A DNA stretch of 35,050 nucleotides from an uncultured Aquificaceae bacterium (GCA_938048815.1 CALIUI010000047.1:1-35050); one strand, 5' to 3'. Shown: positions 1-9,146, counted from the first letter of the stretch. Numbers and translations are program-made. Notes: generated from the letters alone by a model not told the origin.

Positions 1-1
1 A

Positions 2-1246
2 ATAAACCTCCAGCTTTTCTACACAAAAGTAGACCACTGGATGGATAACAGATATAGAAGCTTTATGGGAAATCCCCCACAAGGCTACACAATGGCAACG
101 GATGCAAAGACCAAAGCTCTTGGCGCAAGGCTTGAGACACAAATAAGGGACCTTTCCCTTGGCTTTGAAGCCTACAAAAGAAACTGGGATGCTATAAACT
201 ACGGATGGAACCAAAATCAGAATATGTACATGAGACAGTTCATTATACCCGACGTGGATATCACCAACTTTGGCTTGTATGGAGAGTATAAAAAGAGTCT
301 AAACCCCAACCTAAGGCTTGTGGCGGGTGTAAGGTTGGATACAACAGAAAGCAAGGCAGACAGCGCCAAGGCAAACGCAAACCTTTACTTTGCCTTTCAC
401 AATACAAGAAGCACCTCAAAGAGGGATACATACCCCTCTGGAAACGTGCAACTCTTTTATAACCTAACGCCGGAGATTGAGATATTTACCGGCGTTGGCT
501 ATGGTGTAAGGGTGCCAGACCAGCAGGAAAGGTATTTTGCCCTAAACAGAAGTATGATGTGTATGCAACAGAACAATCCTTTCTGCGCATGGGTAGGCAA
601 TCCAACTCTAAAGCCTTCCAAAAACTTGGAGCTTGACTTGGGAATAAAGCATCAAACTCCAAGGTCTCTCACAAAGGCAATGGTCTTTGTAAGCCAAGTG
701 TGGGACTACATAACCCTTCATAGAAAGGCTCCGATAACCCCCCCTCAAAACTGGCCACAAAATGGTCAAGCGATGACTTATGCCAACGTGAATGTTCGCT
801 TTTTTGGCCTTGAGTTTAGCTCCAACTACAATGTGTGGAACAACCTTTTCCTCTTTGGTGGTGTTAGCTACACAGAGGGGAGAAAGGATACAAAGCCAAG
901 CTTGAATATAACCGACAAGGATGTGGCGGAGGTGCCTCCTCTAAAGGGCAGGCTTGGAGTTAGGTACGACACGGGCATGTGGTACACGGAGGCGGAGCTT
1001 TTGGCAAGCGCCACACAAAATAAGGTAGATTCTGCCCTTAGAGAGACAAAAACCTCTGGCTACGGAATAGTGAATCTAAAGGCGGGAATGAACTATAGGG
1101 GCTTTACTATAAATGCGGGCGTGGAAAACCTTTTGGACAAGAAATACTTTGAGCACTTCTCTTATGTGAGAAATCCCTTCAGTGCAGGTGTTAAGATACC
1201 AGAGCCCGGCAGAAGCTTTTATGTGAGTGCCTCTTACCAGTTTTAA
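2..1246 (+). CDS. TonB-dependent outer-membrane receptor, probably copper type (C-terminal part, 5' end outside window)
   Basis: The reading frame is open to the left window edge, so the first internal Met at 41 is not the real start; only the C-terminal part of the beta-barrel is present. Alternating amphipathic strands, the late motif NAGVENLLDKKYFEH and the terminal aromatic in SASYQF are typical of TonB-dependent receptors. The stretch VDHWMDNRYR near the visible start and IPDVDITNFGLYGEY resemble the OprC/NosA (TonB-copper) family as I remember it. A Met/Cys-rich loop, SMMCMQQNNPFC (about residues 170-182 counted from Met41), could bind metal or form a disulfide. A strong terminator follows. 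Receptor identity is secure; copper as substrate is a family-based inference and could be another metal or chelate. Confidence 0.85.
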   Translation: MNLQLFYTKVDHWMDNRYRSFMGNPPQGYTMATDAKTKALGARLETQIRDLSLGFEAYKRNWDAINYGWNQNQNMYMRQFIIPDVDITNFGLYGEYKKSLNPNLRLVAGVRLDTTESKADSAKANANLYFAFHNTRSTSKRDTYPSGNVQLFYNLTPEIEIFTGVGYGVRVPDQQERYFALNRSMMCMQQNNPFCAWVGNPTLKPSKNLELDLGIKHQTPRSLTKAMVFVSQVWDYITLHRKAPITPPQNWPQNGQAMTYANVNVRFFGLEFSSNYNVWNNLFLFGGVSYTEGRKDTKPSLNITDKDVAEVPPLKGRLGVRYDTGMWYTEAELLASATQNKVDSALRETKTSGYGIVNLKAGMNYRGFTINAGVENLLDKKYFEHFSYVRNPFSAGVKIPEPGRSFYVSASYQF

Positions 1247-1254
1247 AAACAAAA

Positions 1255-1286
1255 GGCTCTTCCTCGTGGGGAGCCCTCCCTTTTTT
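1255..1286 (+). terminator. Rho-independent terminator after the TonB receptor
   Basis: GGCTC (1255-1259) pairs with GAGCC (1271-1275), extendable by T-G wobbles, and is followed by a run of six T at 1281-1286. It starts 8 nt after the receptor stop codon and separates that gene from the LytTR regulator. Confidence 0.75.
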
Positions 1287-1346
1287 CCCTTTAAAGTGTA
1301 AAAAATCCCCTTTGAAATGCACAAGCTTGGAAACATCATATTAACC

Positions 1347-2072
1347 ATGAGAGCCTTTATAGTAGAGGACGAACCCCTTGCCTTACAAAGAATAAGAAGG
1401 ATGTTAAGCCAAGATGGTAGGTTGCAGATAGTAGGAGAGGCAACCACCTACAAAGAAGCCATAGAGAAAATACAAGGGCTAAAGCCCCAGGTTCTTTTTC
1501 TTGATATAAGATTGCCCGATGGCTTTGGTATAGACCTTGCTAAGGAAGTGATAGGCATGGGCATAAAGCCCTACATAATATTTACAACCGCCTATGGTGA
1601 GTACGCTTTGGAAGCCTTTAGGGTTTCTGCGGTGGATTACCTACTAAAGCCCTTCTCACAAGAAGACCTAAGCAAGGCAATAGATCGCCTTTTGGAAAAG
1701 AAAAACAATACCCAGCAGGTAATAAATCTTATAAAAGCCGAGCGTCCCATAATACCTGCAAAGATAGGAAACAAGGTTCTTTTCCTAAGCCCAGAGGAAA
1801 TATACTACGTGCAGGCAGAGATGGGAGAAGTAAGCGTTAGGACAAAGGAGGGCCTTTTACCCTTGAGCAAAAAACTCTATGAAATAGAAGAAGATTTAAA
1901 AGCTTACAACTTCTTTCGTGTGCACAGGTCATATTTGGTAAACCTAAGCAAGATAAAAGAGCTAAAAAGCGTGGAACAAAGCAAATACTTAATAGTTTTC
2001 AAGGATATAAATGAAACCTTAAAGACAAGCAGAGAGGGGGCAAAAGCCCTAAGGGATTATTTGAACATATAA
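1347..2072 (+). CDS. LytTR-family response regulator
   Basis: Two-domain regulator of 241 residues. The receiver domain (about 1-120) shows the acidic pair in FIVEDEP, the phospho-acceptor Asp53 in LFLDIRLPDG, the conserved Thr in IIFTTAYGEYAL and the Lys in YLLKPF. The LytTR DNA-binding domain (about 140-240) shows IYYVQAEMGEVSV, FFRVHRSYLVNLSKI and a C-terminal SREGAKALRDYL. An in-frame start at 1317 exists, but the Met at 1347 gives the canonical receiver N-terminus and is preferred. No Shine-Dalgarno is evident before either. The gene is convergent with the photolyase gene and overlaps it by 16 bp. The only LytS-type kinase visible lies at 4761-5747 in the facing cluster and is the likely partner, although the two genes are not adjacent. 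Confidence 0.92.
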   Translation: MRAFIVEDEPLALQRIRRMLSQDGRLQIVGEATTYKEAIEKIQGLKPQVLFLDIRLPDGFGIDLAKEVIGMGIKPYIIFTTAYGEYALEAFRVSAVDYLLKPFSQEDLSKAIDRLLEKKNNTQQVINLIKAERPIIPAKIGNKVLFLSPEEIYYVQAEMGEVSVRTKEGLLPLSKKLYEIEEDLKAYNFFRVHRSYLVNLSKIKELKSVEQSKYLIVFKDINETLKTSREGAKALRDYLNI

Positions 2073-3343
2073 AGCCCTTTGGCTTTGGATATCCTTTCGT
2101 AGTAGTTTACTATGGGCTTGTGATAGGGCAGTTGGTGGTTTAGAGGGTCTGTTAGTATAGAGCAAGGCAGGTGGGAAATCTCCGGTAGGTATCTCTTTAT
2201 ATACTCACAATCAGGGTCATACCTTTTGGCTTGCAGGATGGGGTTGAAAAGCCTAAAGGGTTTTGGGTCTGCTCCCACAGAAGCACTCCATTGCCAGTTT
2301 CCTACGTTGACCACCTCATCGTAGTCCAAAAGGTGCTCTTTGAAAAAAGCTTCTCCTATTCTCCAATCTACCAACAAAACCTTTGTCAAAAAGCTTGCCA
2401 ATATCATCCTCATCCTGTTGTGAAGCCATTTTTCCTTTTTTAGCTGTCTTATGCCCGCATCCACTATGGGATATCCCGTGATACCTTCAAAAAAGCTTCT
2501 TATGTAATCTTCTCTGTTTTCCCATTCTATGCCTCTTCTCTTTTCTTGGAATTCAAGGTCCTTGGTCTGTGGAAAGTTAAAAGCTATGTGGTACCAAAAC
2601 TCTCTCCAGGCAAGTTCCCTTATAAATTGCTCGCTTCTGTCCTTTGCCCTTTTGAAGATTTCCCTTACAGACAGTATGCCAAACCTTATACAAGGAGATA
2701 GCTTGGAAGAGCCATCAATGGCTGGAAAGTTTCTTAGCTCCTCATACCTTTCAAAGGGAAAGCTCTCCAGCCTTTTTTTACAATCCAAAGGGTCAAAGGA
2801 AGAAAAACCTTTCAAGGGAAGTTTTTGCCTTATTTCTTCTATGGTGGGCAATGGAACATAGGGCACAGAAAAGCCATCTACCTTTTCCTCCTCAAGGATA
2901 ACCCCTTTTATCCACTCTCCATAAAAAGGTGTAAAGACCCTTCTTGTTGGTACATCCTCGGGCTTAACCAAGAAGTTTTCAAAGATTTCCACATATTCCA
3001 CTCCATAATCTTTGCAAAGGTTTTTTATCCTTAGGTTTCTTTCCTTTCCCGTCCAGCTATAGGATTTGGTAGTGTAAAGGTGCGTAGGTTTATAAACGCT
3101 AAAAACCTTTCTTAGGGCTTCTTCAGTGGTGTCATACAGGCAATAGACCCTTATCCTTTTGGAAAGCTCCTCCAAGGCTCTTACCACATAGCTTAACCTT
3201 TCATCCTCCGCCCTTAGGTCTTTTAGTATTTCTTTATCAAAAATAAAAAGGGGCAATATCTCCTTGTGCCTTCGAGAGGCATAAGCCAAGCCTTTGTTAT
3301 CCTCAAGCCTTAGGTCTCTTTTGAAAAGATACACCGCTCTCAT
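2057..3343 (-). CDS. phrB: deoxyribodipyrimidine photolyase (class I cryptochrome/photolyase family)
   Basis: 428 residues, the usual length for a single-chain photolyase, which repairs UV pyrimidine dimers by light-driven electron transfer from reduced FAD. The N-terminal antenna domain begins AVYLFKRDLRLEDNKGL. The FAD/DNA-binding C-terminal half holds ELAWREFWYHIAFNFP, GYPIVDAGIRQL, WLHNRMRMILASFL, and GNWQWSASVGADPKP followed by FRLFNP. It is the last gene of a minus-strand run; its ATG overlaps the stop of the 4-TM gene by 4 bp. The run also encodes a flavin reductase-like protein and a CrtI-like enzyme, compatible with a photoprotection role (inference). All diagnostic motifs are intact. 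CPD versus (6-4) specificity cannot be settled by eye; the motifs look like CPD class I. Confidence 0.95.
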   Translation of the reverse strand: MRAVYLFKRDLRLEDNKGLAYASRRHKEILPLFIFDKEILKDLRAEDERLSYVVRALEELSKRIRVYCLYDTTEEALRKVFSVYKPTHLYTTKSYSWTGKERNLRIKNLCKDYGVEYVEIFENFLVKPEDVPTRRVFTPFYGEWIKGVILEEEKVDGFSVPYVPLPTIEEIRQKLPLKGFSSFDPLDCKKRLESFPFERYEELRNFPAIDGSSKLSPCIRFGILSVREIFKRAKDRSEQFIRELAWREFWYHIAFNFPQTKDLEFQEKRRGIEWENREDYIRSFFEGITGYPIVDAGIRQLKKEKWLHNRMRMILASFLTKVLLVDWRIGEAFFKEHLLDYDEVVNVGNWQWSASVGADPKPFRLFNPILQAKRYDPDCEYIKRYLPEISHLPCSILTDPLNHQLPYHKPIVNYYERISKAKGLYMFK

Positions 3344-3780
3344 ATCTTTGCCACCGCAAGGTATATAACAAGCAGGGAAACCACTATTAGAGGCAAAGCT
3401 ATTATGTACGTGAAAAGGTCGTATCTTTTGTAGGCTTTTTCCTTATCCTTTGCCCTTGGGATGTAAAGGTTTATGAACCAAAAGTTTATTACCTCAAGGG
3501 GCAGAATTATGCCCAAGACCAAGGGAAGCTTGTAGTTCAACCAAGTTATATCTCCCTTGTACCTAAGAAGATGCAGCATATAAAAGCCCATCGCCAAAGC
3601 AAGTAAAAAACCAAAGATCTCCAAATTGGTCATCCACCGGTAAAAGTTCCTTAGAAGGTGTTGATTGCAGCCCGTGTTTTTCCAAGTGGAATATATCATA
3701 AAAAGCCCAAAAGAAGAGGACGCACCAGCCCAAAGAAAGATGCCTATCAGGTGGATAAACTTTGCCGTGATGTATTCCAT
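3340..3780 (-). CDS. four-helix membrane protein, HemJ/CopD/DUF2269-like
   Basis: 146 residues with about four hydrophobic segments (roughly 5-30, 50-72, 84-107, 122-144). The first helix carries a conserved-looking His in AKFIHLIGIFLWAGA, a pattern I associate with small four-helix proteins of the HemJ/CopD/DUF2269 type, some of which bind haem; no firm family is claimed. The start overlaps the 3' end of the DUF454 gene by 34 bp and the stop overlaps photolyase by 4 bp, so it is translated as part of the same mRNA. Inner-membrane location is expected. Function unknown. Confidence 0.75.
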   Translation of the reverse strand: MEYITAKFIHLIGIFLWAGASSSFGLFMIYSTWKNTGCNQHLLRNFYRWMTNLEIFGFLLALAMGFYMLHLLRYKGDITWLNYKLPLVLGIILPLEVINFWFINLYIPRAKDKEKAYKRYDLFTYIIALPLIVVSLLVIYLAVAKI

Positions 3781-3998
3781 CTTTTTAGGTATTTTACAGA
3801 TTTTTTGATGTAGGGATATATCCGTTTACCCAAAAAGGGAAGCTTTTTAAGACTTGCAATATCCCTTTGAGAAGACTTTGAGAGGAAGATTATGGCAAGC
3901 AGGTATAGAGGTACTGTTGGCATTAAAGGTATAAAAATTCCCAAAGTGCCCAAAAGAAAGAAAGAAAAGCCCAAAAATCTAAAGGCGTACTTTTTCAT
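3747..3998 (-). CDS. DUF454 (YbaN-like) membrane protein
   Basis: 83 residues. The N-terminal hydrophobic hairpin FLGFSFFLLGTLGIFIPLMPTVPLYLLAIIF followed by LSKSS is the hallmark of DUF454/YbaN, inner-membrane proteins of unknown function. It is shorter than typical members (about 115-130 residues); the basic C-terminus, KRIYPYIKKSVKYLKRW, lacks the usual further helix. It could be a naturally short form or a C-terminal truncation, since the last 34 bp overlap the next gene. The ATG overlaps the flavin reductase stop by 4 bp (ATGA-type junction). Confidence 0.75.
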   Translation of the reverse strand: MKKYAFRFLGFSFFLLGTLGIFIPLMPTVPLYLLAIIFLSKSSQRDIASLKKLPFLGKRIYPYIKKSVKYLKRWNTSRQSLST

Positions 3999-4579
3999 CT
4001 TTTATAAATATAAGTCCTTGAATTTTTGGAAAAGTAGTTTTTGCCCATGTGGAGTGGGTATTTCACTTTACTAACCTTTAGCCTTCCCCTTTTGTAGTGA
4101 ATTAGCTCCACCTTTCCCACCAAAAGGCTATGGTCTGGAAAGCTTATAAAGACTTCCCTTTTACATTCGTATATAAGAAGAGCCTGATCCACCATAAGGG
4201 CGTCAACCTTTAAGGCTTTCACGGGCTTTATGTCCTTGAAAAGATCCCATTTGTTCTCTTGGTTTCCATGATGGCTTCCGGCGGTTATTATATCCCATAG
4301 GTATTCAAAAGGTAGAAAATTAACGGTAAAGTCTGCCCCTTCTTGCGCCAAAAGGTGGCTGTGGTTTTCCTTAGCAAGGGCAACTGCATAAAGAAAGGGT
4401 TTTTTGTTTAGGGGCATGTGCCAAGCTACCGCAAGGGGATTGTCTTTTACACATACCAGAGAAACTACCCTTGGCACATAACCAAGAAAGTAGGCATCCT
4501 CCAAGGTTTTAAAAGATCCCTGAGGGGCCGGGCAAACCCCTTCAGGAGGAGGCAAGGCATGGGCTTTCAGGCTGTCCAT
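3995..4579 (-). CDS. flavin reductase-like (FMN-binding split-barrel) protein
   Basis: 194 residues from the chosen ATG at 4579. The open frame extends to a GTG at 4627, but that extension lies inside the upstream 33-residue ORF. The Met at 4579 sits 13 nt before that ORF's stop, giving translational coupling. The core PRVVSLVCVKDNPLAVAWHM, FLYAVALAKENHSHLL, FTVNFLP and AGSHHGNQENKWDLF fits the flavin reductase-like split barrel that binds FMN. The C-terminal half, including VGKVELIHYKRG, completes the barrel. Family members reduce flavin or carry bound FMN; the substrate is unknown. Supplying reduced flavin to the nearby photolyase is an attractive but unproven idea. A 4-bp overlap joins it to the DUF454 gene. 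Confidence 0.85.
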   Translation of the reverse strand: MDSLKAHALPPPEGVCPAPQGSFKTLEDAYFLGYVPRVVSLVCVKDNPLAVAWHMPLNKKPFLYAVALAKENHSHLLAQEGADFTVNFLPFEYLWDIITAGSHHGNQENKWDLFKDIKPVKALKVDALMVDQALLIYECKREVFISFPDHSLLVGKVELIHYKRGRLKVSKVKYPLHMGKNYFSKNSRTYIYKR

Positions 4580-4668
4580 CTTCCCAACAAGAACACCAAA
4601 GTTATGCCTATTATGTGCACGACCCACCAGCCTATTCTCATAAATCTAAAGGCTTCTGGTAGTTGCAT
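4567..4668 (-). CDS. 33-residue single-span membrane peptide
   Basis: Small ORF with the best ribosome-binding site in the window: AAGGAGGTGAT at 4673-4683, with 8 nt between GGAGG and ATG. The peptide begins MQLPEAFRFMRIGWW and continues through a hydrophobic segment (about residues 13-29, VVHIIGITLVFLLG) to end GRWTA. One transmembrane helix with a Trp-Trp interface and a His inside the helix is predicted, N-terminus basic. Its last 13 nt overlap the flavin reductase start, so the two are probably coupled. No family is recognised. The strong RBS, clean hydrophobic pattern and coupling argue for a real gene rather than a chance ORF. Confidence 0.7.
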   Translation of the reverse strand: MQLPEAFRFMRIGWWVVHIIGITLVFLLGRWTA

Positions 4669-4672
4669 GGCT

Positions 4673-4683
4673 ATCACCTCCTT
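4673..4683 (-). promoter_or_regulatory. consensus Shine-Dalgarno of the 33-residue peptide
   Basis: AAGGAGGTGAT is an extended match to the anti-SD end of 16S rRNA, 8 nt from ATG 4668 (GGAGG to ATG). It shows that the ribosome starts at the small ORF rather than at the downstream flavin reductase gene. The 92-nt gap upstream (4669-4760) is AT-rich (TTTAATTAAAACT) and could hold a promoter, but no convincing -35/-10 pair is visible. Confidence 0.8.
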
Positions 4684-4760
4684 AAGCTTAGTTTTAATTA
4701 AAGTTTAAGTTGGATTTTATGCTTACGTATGCCCTTTGATGATGGCTTATGGTGGTATTT

Positions 4761-5747
4761 TTACACTTCATCAAAAACCATTCTAAAGGTTGTTTTTCCT
4801 TGTGCCGACCAGTAGGAAAGGCTTGCCCCACAGAGCTTTAACCTTTCCCTTAGGTTTGAAAGCCCCACACCTTCTTTTAGCTTTTCAAAGCCTCTTCCGT
4901 TGTCCTCTACCTCTATAAAAACCTTTCCCTCCCTTTTATAGCCCTTTATGGCTATGTTTCCCCTCTCCAGTTGAAACCCATGCTTTAGCGCGTTTTCCAC
5001 TAAAATCTGAAGTGAAAACTTTGGTACCCTTACTTTCAAGGCTTCATCTTCTATCTTTATATCCATGCTTATATTACCTTTGAACCTTAGGCTCATAAGA
5101 TTCCAGTAATCTTTGAGAAGCTCCAACTCTTCCTCAAGGCTTATGAAAGGTTCAAGGTATAAACTTTTCCTTAGTAGTCTTGCAAGGCTTAATATGGCTT
5201 CCTCTGCCCTTTCTTGGTCTTGCCATACCAATTCTGCCACCGCATTAAGGGTGTTAAAGATAAAGTGGGGGCTTATCTGCCTTTCCAAGTTCCTTATGTG
5301 TTCTTCTAATAAAAGTCTTTTGTTTTCCTCCTCCTTTCTTTGGAGAGACACCAATTTATAAAGAAGATATCCCAAAGAGGCAGTCATAAGAGCCAAAAAG
5401 AAAGATAAGATAATGGCTTTTTTCAGTGGTAGGTTTAATGGAATGATATCCAAAAGGCTATTACTAAAATATCCCGCCAAAGCTCCCAAAAAGCCCGACA
5501 AGAAAGCAAAGATCAAACTAAAGGGGGTCCAAAGAAATTGAGGAAGAAGCTTTATAAAAAACCGGTTGTTTATCTCCGTGGTGAAAAAAGAAAGCGTAAA
5601 GATGTAGAAGGTGGTTAGCAAACCTAAAAGAAGAAAGGGAAAAGGGTTGTAGTTGTAAAGGGAAGAAGTAAATCCTGCGATGGATATGCCAAGAACCAAA
5701 GCAAAAACAAGTATATAAAGCCACTCTTTTGCCCTTATCTTCAGCAT
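4761..5747 (-). CDS. LytS/YehU-type sensor histidine kinase
   Basis: 328 residues. The N-terminal part (1-135) has about four transmembrane helices without a large periplasmic domain, so the stimulus is probably membrane-borne or intramembrane. A short coiled coil (about 135-155) leads to the His_kinase box RQISPHFIFNTLNAV with phospho-acceptor His161. The HATPase part shows the N box LQILVENALKHGF, the G1 box VEDNGRGFE and the G2-like GVGLSNLRERL. This kinase type pairs with LytTR regulators, and the only one seen is at 1347-2072. The start overlaps the CrtI-like gene by 7 bp, so it is co-transcribed with that gene. Confidence 0.93.
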   Translation of the reverse strand: MLKIRAKEWLYILVFALVLGISIAGFTSSLYNYNPFPFLLLGLLTTFYIFTLSFFTTEINNRFFIKLLPQFLWTPFSLIFAFLSGFLGALAGYFSNSLLDIIPLNLPLKKAIILSFFLALMTASLGYLLYKLVSLQRKEEENKRLLLEEHIRNLERQISPHFIFNTLNAVAELVWQDQERAEEAILSLARLLRKSLYLEPFISLEEELELLKDYWNLMSLRFKGNISMDIKIEDEALKVRVPKFSLQILVENALKHGFQLERGNIAIKGYKREGKVFIEVEDNGRGFEKLKEGVGLSNLRERLKLCGASLSYWSAQGKTTFRMVFDEV

Positions 5748-7195
5748 AGCCTAAGGTCCTTTTCTATAAACTTTAAAAGGTTTACAACGCCCATGCTAAC
5801 ACCGGGCCAGCCCTGTCCGGGAAAAACTGTATCACCCACAAGGTATATGCCTTCCAAGGGCGTAAGGGGAGAGGGATAAAAAAAGGGAAAGTAATCTTTT
5901 ATTACCGGTATCCCTCCCACAGAACCTCTGTATCTTCCCGTGTACCTTTCAAAGGTCTTTGGTGTGCCCGCAAAAACCTTTAATTTTTTAACGTTTCTAA
6001 GGGCAGGCATGTGGTCGTATAGAATTTTAAGGCAATATTCAATAGCCTTTTCCTTCCTCTCTAAATACTCCTCCCTTGGTAGGTTTTCCCAAAGCTCAAG
6101 ACTTGTATGGGTAGAGATGGTTATGCTTCTGGTCTTTTCCTTGCTAAGGATGGGGTCTTCTTCCTCCGATATGGATACAAAAAGGGATCTACTGTTTGTG
6201 TAGGGAATGGGTTTTTCAAGGAGTATAAAATGGTGATGTTTTAAATCCTGTGGTATTTGCCCTTGCACTGTCATGTATATAGTAAAGGCGCCCCACAGTT
6301 CTCTGTAGGTGTTCTTTGCCCTTTCAGAAAAGGGCCTTAGGTCTTCTATAAGGTCTCCTGCTTTCCAAAGGGTAGTGTTTAGAATAACCCTCTTTGCTTC
6401 GTAGATGCCCTTGTTGGTGTGTAGTGCATAACCCCAAGGTTTCTTTAATATACTCTTTACCCTTGTACGCAAGCTTAGGTTTTTTATCCTTTTTGCGAAG
6501 CTATCCAAAAGCCTTCCCATACCTCCAACCGCATAGTAATTGGTTAAATTGGGATAAGTTAACCCCAAGGAAGCCACAGAAAAGGGCACCTTATCCATAA
6601 AGCCCTGAGCGGTTATAAGAGTATGGTGGTTTAGGAAACTCTCATATTTGGAGTTAAAATCTCCTAAATACACCTTGGCCACTCTTTTTGCACTAAGGAA
6701 GTTGCAAAGAAAAGTGGATAAAAAGTCCAAAGGCTTATGAAAAAAAGCCCTAAGGGGGGAAAGGGAGCTTGGATAGGGTAAGGTGTGGCACCAAAGATTC
6801 CACATGGACTCACTTACCTTATAAACTCTTTCCCAAAAGCCCTTGTGAAACATCTCTGGGAAAGCCTCTTCTATTTCCTCCAAAGACCTTTCCTTATCTC
6901 TCCATCGGTTTATAGTCTTTTCTCCTATGTGTATAACCATGGCTGGATCTATGGGCTTTATAGGTAGGTCTATGTTTAGAAACTTGGCTATCTTACCAAC
7001 GGGTAGGTTTTCCTCCGCCCCTACGAAAGTGGCAGCTCCCACGTTGTAGTAAAAACCTTCCCTTTCAAAGGTACCCGCACACCCACCCAAATAATCCAAA
7101 GCCTCAAAAAGAATAACCTCCTTGCCCATATGAGAGAGCAAAGAGGAAACTAAAACACCGCCGATCCCGCCGCCAACAACCGCATAATCAAGCAT
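5741..7195 (-). CDS. CrtI/CrtISO-like FAD-dependent oxidoreductase
   Basis: 484 residues with the N-terminal dinucleotide motif VVGGGIGG (residues 6-13) and LFEALDYLGGCAGTFE, and the C-terminal signature GIYLVGDTVFPGQGWPGVSMG characteristic of phytoene desaturase/carotenoid isomerase enzymes. NYYAVGGMGRLLDSFA fits the family. The substrate is unknown: a carotenoid, retinoid or other polyprenoid are options, and no phytoene synthase is in this window. It opens a minus-strand run ending in photolyase, and overlaps the kinase gene by 7 bp. A CATAAT box 7 nt before the ATG and no Shine-Dalgarno suggest a leaderless start. Confidence 0.88.
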   Translation of the reverse strand: MLDYAVVGGGIGGVLVSSLLSHMGKEVILFEALDYLGGCAGTFEREGFYYNVGAATFVGAEENLPVGKIAKFLNIDLPIKPIDPAMVIHIGEKTINRWRDKERSLEEIEEAFPEMFHKGFWERVYKVSESMWNLWCHTLPYPSSLSPLRAFFHKPLDFLSTFLCNFLSAKRVAKVYLGDFNSKYESFLNHHTLITAQGFMDKVPFSVASLGLTYPNLTNYYAVGGMGRLLDSFAKRIKNLSLRTRVKSILKKPWGYALHTNKGIYEAKRVILNTTLWKAGDLIEDLRPFSERAKNTYRELWGAFTIYMTVQGQIPQDLKHHHFILLEKPIPYTNSRSLFVSISEEEDPILSKEKTRSITISTHTSLELWENLPREEYLERKEKAIEYCLKILYDHMPALRNVKKLKVFAGTPKTFERYTGRYRGSVGGIPVIKDYFPFFYPSPLTPLEGIYLVGDTVFPGQGWPGVSMGVVNLLKFIEKDLRLC

Positions 7196-7202
7196 AGGTT
7201 AA

Positions 7203-7208
7203 ATTATG
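7203..7208 (-). promoter_or_regulatory. -10 box of the CrtI-like/photolyase run
   Basis: CATAAT (5/6 to consensus), 7 nt before ATG 7195. No Shine-Dalgarno lies between. Transcription would start at or beside the ATG. The -35 region is not convincing. Confidence 0.5.
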
Positions 7209-7240
7209 GAAAGAGTAAAGGAAAAATAGTAGCCTTGAAT

Positions 7241-8518
<1,278 letters not shown>

Positions 8519-8522
8519 TTAA

Positions 8523-8531
8523 ATTATAGCA
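8523..8531 (-). promoter_or_regulatory. extended -10 promoter of purD
   Basis: TGCTATAAT, a perfect TGn-extended -10, ends 7 nt before the GTG start of purD. An SD could only be the weak AAGAG directly adjoining GTG, too close to work. A leaderless GTG-initiated mRNA is predicted. Confidence 0.65.
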
Positions 8532-8543
8532 TATTCTTATCCT

Positions 8544-9137
8544 TCAAACCTTTGAAAGGGCTTTTCCCTTTGCTACTTTAAGGAAATTCTCCAAAAGCTT
8601 CATACCTTCTTCGGAAAGTATGGACTCTGGATGAAACTGTACTCCAAAAAGGGGATATTCCACATGCTGAATGCCCATGATCTCCTCATCCTCCGACCAT
8701 GCAGTTATCTTCAAAAAGTTTGGCAAAGTTCTCCTGTCTATAACCAAGGAATGATAACGCACTGCGATAAAGGGGTTTTTAAGTCCTTCAAAGATACCCT
8801 CGCCTGTGTGGTATATTTGAGAGGTCTTTCCATGCATTAGCCTTTTTGCCCTAACTATGTTGGCACCGAAGGCATAGCCTATAGATTGATGACCAAGGCA
8901 TACACCCAGTATAGGAATGTCCTTATAAAAACTCTTTATAACCTCCACCGAAATACCCGCTTCCTTTGGAGTGCAAGGTCCTGGAGATATTACAATGGCA
9001 TCGGGCTTTGCCCTCTTTATATCCTCCAAGCTTATCTCATCGTTCCTGCGCACTGCCACATCCGCAGAAAGCATCTGAAGATAATGAACAAGGTTGTAGG
9101 TAAAAGAGTCGTAGTTATCTATCATCAAAACTCTCAT
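8544..9137 (-). CDS. trpG: anthranilate/aminodeoxychorismate synthase glutamine amidotransferase subunit
   Basis: 197 residues, a class I glutamine amidotransferase that feeds ammonia to TrpE or PabB. It starts MLMIDNYDSFTYNLVHYLQ-like (RVLMIDNYDSFTYNL), has the oxyanion strand ISPGPCTPKEAG, the nucleophile Cys80 in GVCLGHQSIGYAFGA and the His/Glu of GVQFHPESIL. The synthase subunit is not next to it, and in many bacteria one amidotransferase serves both tryptophan and folate pathways, so trpG versus pabA is open. It precedes purD by 28 nt. A TATATT box 9 nt upstream of the ATG and no SD fit a leaderless start. Confidence 0.93.
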   Translation of the reverse strand: MRVLMIDNYDSFTYNLVHYLQMLSADVAVRRNDEISLEDIKRAKPDAIVISPGPCTPKEAGISVEVIKSFYKDIPILGVCLGHQSIGYAFGANIVRAKRLMHGKTSQIYHTGEGIFEGLKNPFIAVRYHSLVIDRRTLPNFLKITAWSEDEEIMGIQHVEYPLFGVQFHPESILSEEGMKLLENFLKVAKGKALSKV

Positions 9138-9146
9138 AAGGATTAA

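Noticed and set aside
1317-1346. Upstream Met for the LytTR regulator
   Set aside because: The ten extra residues precede a canonical receiver start, with no better ribosome-binding site.
4580-4627. GTG start extending the flavin reductase by 16 residues
   Set aside because: This region is the coding sequence of the 33-residue peptide in another frame, which has a consensus RBS.
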